Source: Marinoscillum luteum
GTDB lineage: Bacteria; Bacteroidota; Bacteroidia; Cytophagales; Cyclobacteriaceae
Direction of reading: 5' to 3'
NCBI RefSeq assembly: GCF_044005705.1
Contig: NZ_JBIPKE010000011.1
Span: forward strand, 247,638-311,637
Length of the DNA: 64,000 nt
The notes below the pieces were generated by a model. The model was not told the origin of the DNA and did no database searches. It saw only the letters and a program-made list of their open reading frames with translations. The stretch's first letter is position 1, and each line of letters begins with the position of its first letter. Shown piece by piece: positions 7,348 to 16,293 of the stretch. Both the position numbers and the translations under genes were made by a program.

Positions 7348-9459
7348 ATGAAGATACTCATCCTCAGCACACTGGCGATCAGTTTTTTATTCATTCAGTG
7401 TACCCAGAATATGACACATCAAGAAGAAACCACCGAGGAATACGAATTCACTAATCATTTAATAAACTCTACGAGCCCCTACCTCCTACAGCATGCCCAC
7501 AATCCGGTGGATTGGTATCCATGGGGTCCGGAAGCCTTGAACAAGGCCAAGGAAGAGAACAAACCCATTCTCCTGAGCATCGGCTACTCCTCCTGTCACT
7601 GGTGCCACGTGATGGCTCATGAAAGCTTTGAAAATGAGGAAATTGCCAGGCTGATGAATGAGCGGTTTATCAACATCAAGTTGGACCGGGAAGAGCGACC
7701 AGACCTGGACAATATCTATATGGATGCCGTGCAAGCCATGGGCTTGCGAGGTGGCTGGCCCCTCAATGTATTCATCACACCCGATCAAAAACCCTTTTAC
7801 GGAGGCACCTACTTCCCGCCTGACCAGTGGAAAAAGCTTATTGTCTCTGTCAGCGATGCCTATGAACATAAATACGATCAGCTTTATGAGTCCGCATCAC
7901 AATTTGCTGCCAATATAGATCAAAGTGAGGCTGAAAAATATGGACTTACAGACGGAGGCGTCGCGCTGACTCTGTCAGATTTTGACACAGCTTACGACAG
8001 CCTGAAAAATAAGTTTGATCCGGAATGGGGAGGCATGAACCGGGCGCCAAAATTTCCAATGCCTGCGCTATGGAACTTCCTTCTCACCTATTCTCATACC
8101 AGTGGGCAAACGAAGGCTCGGGAACATTGTCTCCTGACACTCGATAAAATAGCCTCCGGCGGCATATATGATCACGTTGGAGGTGGGTTTTCAAGGTATT
8201 CTGTAGATGGTGAGTGGCATGTTCCTCATTTCGAAAAAATGCTTTACGACAATGGTCAGCTGCTGTCTTTGTATGCCAATGCTTACAAACTCACTGGAAA
8301 AAGTGAGTACAAGCAGGTACTAACCGGCATAGCTCAATGGCTGCAGCGTGAGATGCTGCATGAGCAGGGAGGATTCTACAGTGCACTGGATGCAGACAGT
8401 GAAGGAGAGGAAGGTAAGTTTTATGTGTGGACTTTCGAGGAGGTGAAGGAGCTGGCCGGGGGTGATTTCTCAGTCATTGCCGAGTATTACAATGTCACCA
8501 AAGAAGGCAACTGGGAGCCCGGAAAGAATGTGCTTCGAAAATTGGAAGATGATAAAGTATTGGCCACCGAACTCAATCTTTCCGTCACAGAACTTAGAGA
8601 TCAGGTGGAGCAATTCAATGCCAAGGCATTAGCGGTGCGAAACACCAGAATAAGACCTGGTCTGGACAATAAGCTCATTGCCGGCTGGAATGGATTGGCA
8701 CTCACGGGGTTATGTCACAGTTATCAAGCCACCGGAGAAAGCATTTTTGCGGACTTGGCCACTGAAAATGCAGCCTTTATCAGCCAGCAACTTGTGACTA
8801 ACAAAGGACTTGTGAGAATTTATGGGCTGGATACACGAGGGTATCTTGAGGATTATGCTGCAGTGATACAGGCATTTATTACCTATTATGAGACCTTCTT
8901 TGATGAAACCTACCTGGAGCTGGCCCGAACCATGACAAACCAGGTGATCGATGAGTTTTTTGATCCGAAAGAAAACCTGTTCTACTATACCAGCAATCAG
9001 GCGGAGCATCTCATCGCCCGAAAGAAAGAAATTTTCGACAATGTCATTCCGGCCTCCAACTCTATCATGGCAGAGAATTTACATAAGCTTGGCCTGATGT
9101 ATGACGATGAGTCTTATAAGAAAATAGCTTTCACGATGATTTATCAGGTGAACAAACTGATCCGACAGGAGCCGGAGTACCTATCCAACTGGGCATCCAT
9201 TTCCTTGCTCAGACTCAAACCTACTGCAGAAGTGCTACTGGTGGGAGCCCAGGCTCACGAACAAGCGCTGCAAATCAACAAGACCTATTTGCCCAATAAA
9301 ATCCTCATGGCAAGCACCACAGGTAGTAGTCTGCCCCTATTTGAGTACAAGACCGTGGCAGACAATGAAACCACTATTTACGTTTGCTTTGACAAAGTAT
9401 GTAAACGACCTGTTAATAATTTTACCGACGCACTGGCTGAGATTCACGATCGAAAATGA
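7348..9459 (+). CDS. YyaL/SPATA20-type thioredoxin-domain protein (DUF255), lipoprotein
   Basis: A 703-residue protein with a lipoprotein signal ending FIQC (Cys18). Its N-terminal thioredoxin-like domain contains SIGYSSCHWCHVMAHESF with the CxxC pair Cys83/Cys86. The family signatures TSPYLLQHAHNPVDWYPWG and GGWPLNVFITPD are clear. The remainder is an alpha/alpha-toroid similar to N-acylglucosamine epimerase and cellobiose-epimerase folds. Homologues run from YyaL in Bacillus to human SPATA20, and their reaction is not established. Membrane anchoring outside the cytoplasm is predicted from the lipobox. Probably cotranscribed with the GSCFA gene. Confidence 0.88.
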   Translation: MKILILSTLAISFLFIQCTQNMTHQEETTEEYEFTNHLINSTSPYLLQHAHNPVDWYPWGPEALNKAKEENKPILLSIGYSSCHWCHVMAHESFENEEIARLMNERFINIKLDREERPDLDNIYMDAVQAMGLRGGWPLNVFITPDQKPFYGGTYFPPDQWKKLIVSVSDAYEHKYDQLYESASQFAANIDQSEAEKYGLTDGGVALTLSDFDTAYDSLKNKFDPEWGGMNRAPKFPMPALWNFLLTYSHTSGQTKAREHCLLTLDKIASGGIYDHVGGGFSRYSVDGEWHVPHFEKMLYDNGQLLSLYANAYKLTGKSEYKQVLTGIAQWLQREMLHEQGGFYSALDADSEGEEGKFYVWTFEEVKELAGGDFSVIAEYYNVTKEGNWEPGKNVLRKLEDDKVLATELNLSVTELRDQVEQFNAKALAVRNTRIRPGLDNKLIAGWNGLALTGLCHSYQATGESIFADLATENAAFISQQLVTNKGLVRIYGLDTRGYLEDYAAVIQAFITYYETFFDETYLELARTMTNQVIDEFFDPKENLFYYTSNQAEHLIARKKEIFDNVIPASNSIMAENLHKLGLMYDDESYKKIAFTMIYQVNKLIRQEPEYLSNWASISLLRLKPTAEVLLVGAQAHEQALQINKTYLPNKILMASTTGSSLPLFEYKTVADNETTIYVCFDKVCKRPVNNFTDALAEIHDRK

Positions 9460-9505
9460 TATGTTCACTCACTCACAATTCAGTTTCAGCACATAAAGAA
9501 CTTTT

Positions 9506-9781
9506 ATGTCTAATGGATTGCCTAATTTAAGGCCACCAAACCATCAACCAACTGACATGGTCTTATATCAGGAAGAAAAAAAATACGTTGATAGTCTCCG
9601 CAAAAGCCTGGCTGAGGATAACGAAATTTCAAAGGAGAAAATTGAAGAGTTGCTCAATAAGTTTGAAGACATGATGGAAATGACCAGTGTCAGCATCAAA
9701 ATGATCGACCGTCTGATGCAGAACTATGACAAGCTAAAGCAACAAAACGGAGCAGCCACAGTAGCCGTAAAAAACCAATAA
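9506..9781 (+). CDS. Small helical protein of unknown function (91 aa)
   Basis: Starts at ATG 9506 (MSNGLPNLRPPNHQPTDMV). The last 70 residues are highly charged and helical, with heptad-like spacing (YVDSLRKSLAEDNEISKEKIEELLNK, residues about 28-53), so a coiled-coil dimer is likely. It has no signal peptide or membrane segment. It lies alone between the SPATA20-type gene and priA. I do not recognise a family. Coding is supported by composition, ATG start and lack of competing frames. Confidence 0.65.
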   Translation: MSNGLPNLRPPNHQPTDMVLYQEEKKYVDSLRKSLAEDNEISKEKIEELLNKFEDMMEMTSVSIKMIDRLMQNYDKLKQQNGAATVAVKNQ

Positions 9782-9819
9782 GCCTCACCAAAAAATTACC
9801 CTCGCATGCATTTCTGGTT

Positions 9820-9827
9820 TAGATTTG
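9820..9827 (+). promoter_or_regulatory. Candidate -7 box (TAGATTTG) of priA
   Basis: A perfect TAnnTTTG match ending five bases before the priA TTG start codon at 9833. If it is used, the transcript would begin at or within a base or two of the start codon, giving a leaderless mRNA. The -33 region (TTA near 9797) is poor. Confidence 0.45.
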
Positions 9828-9832
9828 TGTGA

Positions 9833-12295
9833 TTGAGCTACCTTGAAGTCATATTACCTCTGCCTCTTCCAGGCACATTCACTTACAGATTTTCTGATTT
9901 ACTCTACCCCGACCCTCAAATTGGCGCCAGAGTCGTCGTGCAGTTTGGGAAAAGAAAAATCTACACCGGTATTATCCATAGTGTACACGATCAAACTCCC
10001 ACCGACTACAACCCAAAGGAAATTCTGGATCTGGTAGATCAGGAGCCGGTACTCACCCTCCAGCAGCTCCGGTTTTTCGAATGGATGAGCAGTTACTACA
10101 TGTGTACGCTTGGTGAAGTGGTGAATGCCGCCCTACCCGCCGGACTCAAAATTTCAAGTGAATCGATCTTATCCCTCAACCCTGAGACTGTACTTGAAGA
10201 CCTGGACCTCACGGAAAAAGAGCAATCCATCATCAATCACCTGCTCTCCGGTGACATTAAAATGAGTGAGGTCAATAAAATACTGGACATCAAGTCACCT
10301 TACAATCATGTCAAAAACCTAAAAGAGAAAAAAGCCATTCAGGTATTTGAGCAGGTAAAGGACAAGTATGCTCCTAAAAAAGAAACCTGGATAAGGCTTT
10401 CGAAACCTCACGCTACCGAAGACGGACTCGATCAGCTTTCAGCACAGCTGGAGAAAAAAACCAGGCAGCTGGATGTGCTCCTGGCTTATCTACGAAGCGT
10501 CCCCCTGCTAGAATCTCCATCATCCAATGAGCACGGAATTAGTAAAAAGGAACTGACTCAATCCAACATCAGCGGCTCATCACTCAAGACACTCATCAAA
10601 AATGGTGTTTTTGAAGAATGGGAAAAAATAGTCTCACGACTGGATGGAATGAAAGCCTCCGGTGCGCAACAAATCAACCTCTCTTCGGCACAGCTGCAAG
10701 CCCGAAAAGATATTCTGGAGTCATTTCAATCCAAAGGTGCGGTACTGCTCAAGGGAGTAACCGGAAGTGGAAAAACCGAAATTTTCATCTCGCTCATCCA
10801 GGACATTCTGGAAAATGGAGGACAAGTACTTTACCTGCTTCCCGAAATTGCCCTCACCACACAGATCATTAAGCGACTGGCTAAGGTTTTTGGTGACCAG
10901 TTTGGAGTATTTCATTCCAGATATTCGGACAACGAGCGTGTAGAGGTTTGGCAAAAAATTCAGAAAGGCGAATTCAACTTTGTGGTGGGTGTACGCAGTG
11001 CGATTTTCCTTCCGTTCAACGACCTCTCGCTGATTATCATTGACGAGGAGCATGAAACGTCTTTCAAACAATACGAACCCGCACCCCGATATCATGCGCG
11101 TGATGCAGCCATCTACCTGGCATCCATCTTTCATGCAAAGACACTGTTGGCCACTGCTACTCCCAGTCTGGAGAGTTATCAAAATGCCCTGGAAGGCAAG
11201 TATGGGCTCGTCAAACTGGAGGAGAGATACAACGAAGCAATACTCCCCAGTGTGGTACTGGCCAATCTGGTCAAAGAGCGCAAACAGCGCAAGATCAAAG
11301 GAAATTTCAGCTCCGTCCTGATAGAAGCTATTGAAAAAGTCATGGACAAAGGCAAGCAAGTCATCCTCTTCCAAAACCGAAGGGGTTACGCCCCCTACCT
11401 CACCTGCCAAAACTGTGGATTCATACCCAAATGCCCACATTGCGACGTGAGTCTCACCTTTCATATCCATCAAAACCTACTGATCTGTCACTACTGCGGT
11501 CACAAATCAGAAATGCTCTCTTCCTGCGTCCAGTGCAACTCTCAGGAACTTAAAACGATGAGTTTTGGCACTGAGAAAATTGAAGAAGAGCTACAACTAC
11601 TCCTTCCCAACGCCAGGATTGGCCGAATGGATCTGGACACCACCCGGAGCAAATACAGCTATCAGAAGATTATCGATGACTTTGAAAATGGTCATATAGA
11701 TGTGCTGGTGGGAACACAGATGGTCAGCAAAGGGCTCGATTTTGATCACGTAGAGCTTGTGGGAGTATTTGATGCAGACCGGATGATCCACTTCCCGGAC
11801 TTCAGATCTCACGAAAGGGCATATCAGCTCATCCACCAGGTAAGTGGCCGGGCCGGGCGCAGGGCCGATCAGGGGCATGTGGTCATCCAAACCAATGACC
11901 CGGAGCAGGCCATCTTTGCTCACCTGAAACGGCAGGACTATGAGAGCTTCTTCAATGCCGAAATACTGGAGCGTCAGCAATTTCACTATCCGCCATTTTA
12001 TAGAATCATCAGGATTACGCTCAAGGATAATGAAAAGCATTTGGTTGCCAATGCGGCACAATTCTATGCCAAGGAGATCCGAAAACAACTGGGAGATCTT
12101 CGGGTGATCGGCCCGGTGGAGCCGATGATTGGTCGGATCAGAAACCAGTACCTCTTTGATATTACGGTAAAGTTTGAAAAACATGGGCTCAATTTGTCGG
12201 CCTTAAAAGAATTCCTGCTTAATTCGCGTAATATGATGCTCAGTCAGCAGTTATATAAAAGTGTGAAAGTGATTTTTGATGTAGATCCGGTATAG
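9833..12295 (+). CDS. priA: Primosomal protein N' (PriA helicase)
   Basis: PriA rebuilds replication forks by recognising branched DNA and loading the replicative helicase. The 820-residue protein has the N-terminal 3'-DNA-end-binding domain (VILPLPLPGTFTYRF), Walker A GVTGSGKTEIF near residues 307-317, and the DEEH box in IIIDEEHETSFKQYEP. The family zinc module begins CQNCGFIPKCPHCD near residue 525 and continues with CHYCGHK and CVQC. The helicase C-domain contains GTQMVSKGLDFDHV. The start is TTG at 9833, directly after an in-frame TGA at 9830, so no earlier start exists. The next gene starts immediately after the stop. Confidence 0.96.
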   Translation: MSYLEVILPLPLPGTFTYRFSDLLYPDPQIGARVVVQFGKRKIYTGIIHSVHDQTPTDYNPKEILDLVDQEPVLTLQQLRFFEWMSSYYMCTLGEVVNAALPAGLKISSESILSLNPETVLEDLDLTEKEQSIINHLLSGDIKMSEVNKILDIKSPYNHVKNLKEKKAIQVFEQVKDKYAPKKETWIRLSKPHATEDGLDQLSAQLEKKTRQLDVLLAYLRSVPLLESPSSNEHGISKKELTQSNISGSSLKTLIKNGVFEEWEKIVSRLDGMKASGAQQINLSSAQLQARKDILESFQSKGAVLLKGVTGSGKTEIFISLIQDILENGGQVLYLLPEIALTTQIIKRLAKVFGDQFGVFHSRYSDNERVEVWQKIQKGEFNFVVGVRSAIFLPFNDLSLIIIDEEHETSFKQYEPAPRYHARDAAIYLASIFHAKTLLATATPSLESYQNALEGKYGLVKLEERYNEAILPSVVLANLVKERKQRKIKGNFSSVLIEAIEKVMDKGKQVILFQNRRGYAPYLTCQNCGFIPKCPHCDVSLTFHIHQNLLICHYCGHKSEMLSSCVQCNSQELKTMSFGTEKIEEELQLLLPNARIGRMDLDTTRSKYSYQKIIDDFENGHIDVLVGTQMVSKGLDFDHVELVGVFDADRMIHFPDFRSHERAYQLIHQVSGRAGRRADQGHVVIQTNDPEQAIFAHLKRQDYESFFNAEILERQQFHYPPFYRIIRITLKDNEKHLVANAAQFYAKEIRKQLGDLRVIGPVEPMIGRIRNQYLFDITVKFEKHGLNLSALKEFLLNSRNMMLSQQLYKSVKVIFDVDPV

Positions 12296-13015
12296 ATGAA
12301 GCAAAGCTTTTATATTCTTCTTATTTGGGTGACCCTGGCCTATGCCTGCGATCCATGTGCCGACTGTGGTGAGCCGCTACGGTATGACCCCACGGTGAAA
12401 ATGATTTTCATCAATCAGGACAGCGCTGATGTACTGAATGACAGCATCCAATTCAATAAGGATTCCATCGCCACCAATACTGCCTTGCGCAAAGTCAACA
12501 CGGACTCTATGAAAGTGCTGCAAGACTCGCTGATCATCGTGGATACCCTGGTAGCTGCAGGAAAGGAAGAGTACATTGAGGTTCAGGATTTATTTAATAA
12601 AACCATAGATAGCCTCTCCATCGTTTCGGATAGTCTGTCCTCCTACTCCAAGCAGCTTACAGCAATCAATACTGAACTCACTAAGATCCTAACTGTGATT
12701 AATAAAGGGACTGTACAACTCCAGCATACCAGTATCCTGGAAAATGGTGCGGAGCTGAGCTATGAAGACTCTACCACCTCTTTCAGGTTGCCTTTGCTCC
12801 TTGCCAGTAATCAGACCAGCTACCGCATCACCATAGATGGTATTGATTATACCATTGCCTTTACTTATGAAACTTTCGAGTCTATTGATAAAGCCAGGGT
12901 GGCCAAGGTAAGTGCTGGTAATTTAGAGGTTCTTTCACACTCCTTTGATTCGTTAACTTTAAATTGCCCATCTGACTGCATAAGCGATGATGCGACCGTT
13001 ACTGTATATTTCTAG
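12296..13015 (+). CDS. Putative lipoprotein with coiled-coil segment
   Basis: A 239-residue protein with a short signal ending in LAYAC, a likely lipobox with Cys18, followed by two more Cys (CADC). The middle, about residues 45-145, is Asp/Ser/Thr/Leu-rich with repeated hydrophobic spacing (DSIQFNKDSIATNTALRKV, DSLSSYSKQLTAINTELTK) and probably forms a helical stalk. The C-terminal 90 residues look beta-rich. Its ATG abuts the priA stop and its end overlaps the next gene by 29 bases, so the pair is probably translated together. Function unknown. Confidence 0.65.
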   Translation: MKQSFYILLIWVTLAYACDPCADCGEPLRYDPTVKMIFINQDSADVLNDSIQFNKDSIATNTALRKVNTDSMKVLQDSLIIVDTLVAAGKEEYIEVQDLFNKTIDSLSIVSDSLSSYSKQLTAINTELTKILTVINKGTVQLQHTSILENGAELSYEDSTTSFRLPLLLASNQTSYRITIDGIDYTIAFTYETFESIDKARVAKVSAGNLEVLSHSFDSLTLNCPSDCISDDATVTVYF

Positions 13016-13685
13016 TTTCTTACTGATGTGGCAAGCATTTGCCCAGGCAGACGCTGTGGCTGTGGACAGCCTGGAAGAGGAAAGCGTGCGTTTTATTCAG
13101 CCTTCATTCAGTTTTGACTATGGAAAAGCCCTGGTAAGTGTTGCTGGGTTTGAGAAAAAGTATGAGGGGGCTTTCTCCCTGCTATTCTTTGACAACTACT
13201 ATCTCACCGGGGAAATAGGCACCGGAAATCTCCAACCAAAAAACGGCATTGAAAACGGGAAATACCAGTCTGAAGGAAATTACTACCGAATAGGTGGCGG
13301 GTACCTGAAAGCCATCAATAGTACCAGCAGGCTTGGACTGGGTGTTCGGTATGCCATGAGTACTTTTAATGACCAGGGGGAGTACTATGTAGAGAGTCAG
13401 TCTGGTAGTCAGGACGACTATAGTGAGCAATTTGAACGTAAGAATTTGGAAGCCCGATGGGTAGAAATGGTGCTCACCTCCGAAAGCAAAGTGAGACTCA
13501 AAAAGTCAGATCCTGAAGCCAGAATTAACCAATTATTTTCTCTCGGGTTTCATCTGAGACTGAGGGTGATGTCCTCTTATGATCGCTTTTCTCCCATAGA
13601 CGTGTACAGTGTTCCAGGGTATGGCCGCACAGTCAATAACCCCAACCTGGCCCTCAACCTGTTTTTGAAGTTCACTCCTTTCTAG
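12987..13685 (+). CDS. Probable outer-membrane beta-barrel protein
   Basis: A 232-residue protein with a signal peptide (MMRPLLYISSFLLMWQAFAQ). Alternating strands rich in aromatic residues and Gly follow (YYLTGEIGTGNL, YYRIGGGYLKAINSTSRLGLG, LFSLGFHLRLRVMSSY). The last residue is Phe (FLKFTPF), as expected for a BAM-inserted barrel. It overlaps the end of the preceding lipoprotein gene by 29 bases, so the two products may act together at the outer membrane. The convergent T9SS cluster ends only two bases beyond its stop. No specific family is recognised. Confidence 0.65.
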   Translation: MMRPLLYISSFLLMWQAFAQADAVAVDSLEEESVRFIQPSFSFDYGKALVSVAGFEKKYEGAFSLLFFDNYYLTGEIGTGNLQPKNGIENGKYQSEGNYYRIGGGYLKAINSTSRLGLGVRYAMSTFNDQGEYYVESQSGSQDDYSEQFERKNLEARWVEMVLTSESKVRLKKSDPEARINQLFSLGFHLRLRVMSSYDRFSPIDVYSVPGYGRTVNNPNLALNLFLKFTPF

Positions 13686-13687
13686 GA

Positions 13688-15133
13688 TTACTCGAACTGC
13701 TCTCCCTCTTTTACCGTACCGAAGACCAACTCCACGCGCCGATTTTGTTCCCTACCTACAGCCTGCTGATTATCAGCAATAGGTTTTGATTCTCCCCTGC
13801 TTTCGGTAACAATACGTGATTGATCTATTCCGCTTTTCACCAAATAATCATTCACAGCCTTTGCTCTTTTTGCTGCCAGAATTTCATTTTGTCGCGGACT
13901 TCCTATTTCGTCCGTGTGTCCGATCAGGTGTAGATTGAGTCGTTCATTGGCCTTCAAAATGGCGATGGTGTTCTCCAGCAAGTCCAGATCTTTCAATAAG
14001 AGATTATCCGAATTATGATCAAACAGAATGTTACGCTCTATCCTGTTGAGTGTTTCCAGACCATGTACGGAAGTCACCGTGGGGATCTCGAATTCCTCTA
14101 CCAGAGATGGAATGTTTGTTTTTGAAGGTGTAAAAATCTCTTCTCGTTTCTCCAAGATATCCTCATCACTACTCATCAGCTGAGTCGCATAGATGTCTCC
14201 AAATTTTCCACCCCTGGAACTACTGAAAAAGACTGAACTATCCTGTCCTATATAAAAATAAGCATCAAACGCCCTGGAATTAATTTCTCGTCCCAGGTTC
14301 ACAGGTGCGGACCAGTTGGTCCAGCTATCATCGAGACGTGTAGAATAGTAAATGTCGGCGCTTCCAAACCCGCCTTTTCTGCTACTGGCAAAAAACAAAG
14401 TTTTACCATCAGCACTCAAAAAAGGCGAAATTTCATACCCCACACTATTTACCACATTCCCCAGATGGATGGGTGGAGACCACCAGTAAAATCCTTCATT
14501 TTGCACCCCTGCACCACTTGCCTGATGAAACCTGTTCCAACCTGTGAACTTAAAACTCACATAGAGATCTTCTAGTCCCATGCTATAGGGGCCATTCATG
14601 GATATAAGCAGCACATCGGACAGCTCGTTTACATTCAATCCGTACAGGCTATTCATCTCACCAAGATTATAGATTCCTTCTATCTTAGTCACTACTGGTG
14701 GGGACCAGCCCTCCTCCGACTGGTCACTGTATGACAAACCGCTTTTAGAACCAATGTTATCTTCATAGGAATTGAGCAAGTAGATTCTTTTACCCCCACT
14801 ATCTATCCCTACTACGGCATTGTTCCCACGGTTGTTAAATAAGGCGACAGGCTCCGCTTCCTGCCACTCTCCCTTTTCATTCTTGTCAGAAACCCAGACG
14901 TCCTGGCCGCCAAAACGACCTCCTACATTCTTCTCGAAGGCTCCCCGGGTGATGTATAAGCGATTACCATCCGGTGACAATACCGGCATGAGCTCGTCAC
15001 CTTTGGAGTTCACTTTGGGTGATAGCATTTGTACCTCACCAAAAATCAGATGCTGGTCCTGAGCACGAAGTGAAGGCCAGCCAACACAGATGGCTACTAT
15101 TAGTGTCAATCGATAATGGATAATCCCCCTCAT
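13688..15133 (-). CDS. OmpA-family protein with PD40 beta-propeller (PorE-like)
   Basis: A 481-residue envelope protein with a signal peptide. Residues about 35-330 carry WD40-like PD40 repeats (LMPVLSPDGNRLYITRG, EISPFLSADGKTLFFASSR). Residues about 365-475 form an OmpA C-terminal domain that binds peptidoglycan (LIGHTDEIG, RAKAVNDYLVKSGI, QNRRVELVF). This combination resembles PorE and other T9SS-associated periplasmic OmpA proteins. Its start overlaps the PorP/SprF gene by four bases and the type-B cargo gene lies upstream. A role anchoring or energising export of that cargo is therefore an inference from gene order. Confidence 0.85.
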   Translation of the reverse strand: MRGIIHYRLTLIVAICVGWPSLRAQDQHLIFGEVQMLSPKVNSKGDELMPVLSPDGNRLYITRGAFEKNVGGRFGGQDVWVSDKNEKGEWQEAEPVALFNNRGNNAVVGIDSGGKRIYLLNSYEDNIGSKSGLSYSDQSEEGWSPPVVTKIEGIYNLGEMNSLYGLNVNELSDVLLISMNGPYSMGLEDLYVSFKFTGWNRFHQASGAGVQNEGFYWWSPPIHLGNVVNSVGYEISPFLSADGKTLFFASSRKGGFGSADIYYSTRLDDSWTNWSAPVNLGREINSRAFDAYFYIGQDSSVFFSSSRGGKFGDIYATQLMSSDEDILEKREEIFTPSKTNIPSLVEEFEIPTVTSVHGLETLNRIERNILFDHNSDNLLLKDLDLLENTIAILKANERLNLHLIGHTDEIGSPRQNEILAAKRAKAVNDYLVKSGIDQSRIVTESRGESKPIADNQQAVGREQNRRVELVFGTVKEGEQFE

Positions 15134-16293
15134 CTGATCACAGGTTTTGGAGCAGATCCCCTGGCCAACAATATTCCAAAAACCACCTCATGTGTACTAC
15201 CAAAAGCATTACCGGGTTTGGAAATGGGAACATCATACGCATAGGATAATTTGTACCGATCACTAAAATAGAAACCAATTGACCCACCAAAAGCATCCCT
15301 ATTTCGGAAATTAATACCCAGCCAGAGTTTCTCCTGACAATAGATTTTACTGGTCACATAAAGTGCAAATGGAGATTGTGATTTGTAAGAAAACAGAATC
15401 CCCGGGCTCAAAAGAAAAGAGTTACCCACGTTGATATAAACTCCTCCGGCCAAGTTGTGCTGAGTATCCACTCCTTCCAGTCCGAAGGCCTGACCACTTC
15501 CCAATCCCGCCCCAAGAATTTTGACAATGGAATAGGAAGCATAAAAATCTGAGGAGTACAGGCTCAAACCGGTATTGATATAATAGGAGTACTTATTCAA
15601 ATCTCCAGAAGCATATTGTTGATAAAGCTGGTCATTGGCTGGATTCAGGACGGTTGCTTTATTACGATCAAACTGAGCACTGTTCACCAATCCCGACACC
15701 CCTACAGACATCATCATTTCTCTGGACACCGGCAAATGCACGGCGTAGCCACCACTCAATGAATACTTGGTAATAGCCGCTTGTTCATCCCCAATCAGTG
15801 AAAAAGAGTAACCATGCTTTGGCTGATGAGTAAGGCCACTCGATGGCTGCAATTGCCTCCGCAGTTTTGTTCTGGCCTTTCTATCCAGCTTCCGAACCGT
15901 CTGTCGGATACTGTCCTCTACCATTCGTCTCAGGAGGTATGGATTACTGCTCCTCAGTCCATTGTTCGGCACATTCACATTATCTGCCATCTTCCCGATA
16001 TCGTAGGGGCTCTTGTACCTGACCTTGCGCCGTTTATTAGGGCTCCAATCAGGAAGTACACCACTCACATGGGCATAGGTAGCAAACGGAGCATCTTCCA
16101 TTCCCACCCACTGCCGTCGGACTCCAAACCGAAAATCGGTGTGATTTTCGATCCCGGCAAAAGCAGGGTTGTAGAGTGGCATTACCTCCTGATATTGTGT
16201 AAGTGGAATGTTAATCTGGGCATTCGCCCCAAACAATAACACTGAGAGCAAACCAATAAAAATGAATCCCTTTTCGATCTGTGCGCTCATCAT
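15130..16293 (-). CDS. PorP/SprF-family type IX secretion membrane protein
   Basis: A 387-residue outer-membrane protein. After a signal peptide it starts INIPLTQYQEVMPLYNPAFAG, the hallmark of PorP/SprF proteins, with later strands such as FRFGVRRQWVGMEDAPFATY and GFYFSDRYKLSYAYDVPI. In Flavobacterium, SprF is needed to export the type-B-CTD adhesin SprB, and cargo-specific SprF paralogues usually lie next to their cargo gene. Here the upstream gene encodes such a cargo, and the two overlap at TAATG. An insertion at residues about 95-145, rich in Arg/Lys (RKLDRKARTKLRRQL), is longer than I would expect for this family. Confidence 0.9.
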   Translation of the reverse strand: MMSAQIEKGFIFIGLLSVLLFGANAQINIPLTQYQEVMPLYNPAFAGIENHTDFRFGVRRQWVGMEDAPFATYAHVSGVLPDWSPNKRRKVRYKSPYDIGKMADNVNVPNNGLRSSNPYLLRRMVEDSIRQTVRKLDRKARTKLRRQLQPSSGLTHQPKHGYSFSLIGDEQAAITKYSLSGGYAVHLPVSREMMMSVGVSGLVNSAQFDRNKATVLNPANDQLYQQYASGDLNKYSYYINTGLSLYSSDFYASYSIVKILGAGLGSGQAFGLEGVDTQHNLAGGVYINVGNSFLLSPGILFSYKSQSPFALYVTSKIYCQEKLWLGINFRNRDAFGGSIGFYFSDRYKLSYAYDVPISKPGNAFGSTHEVVFGILLARGSAPKPVIR

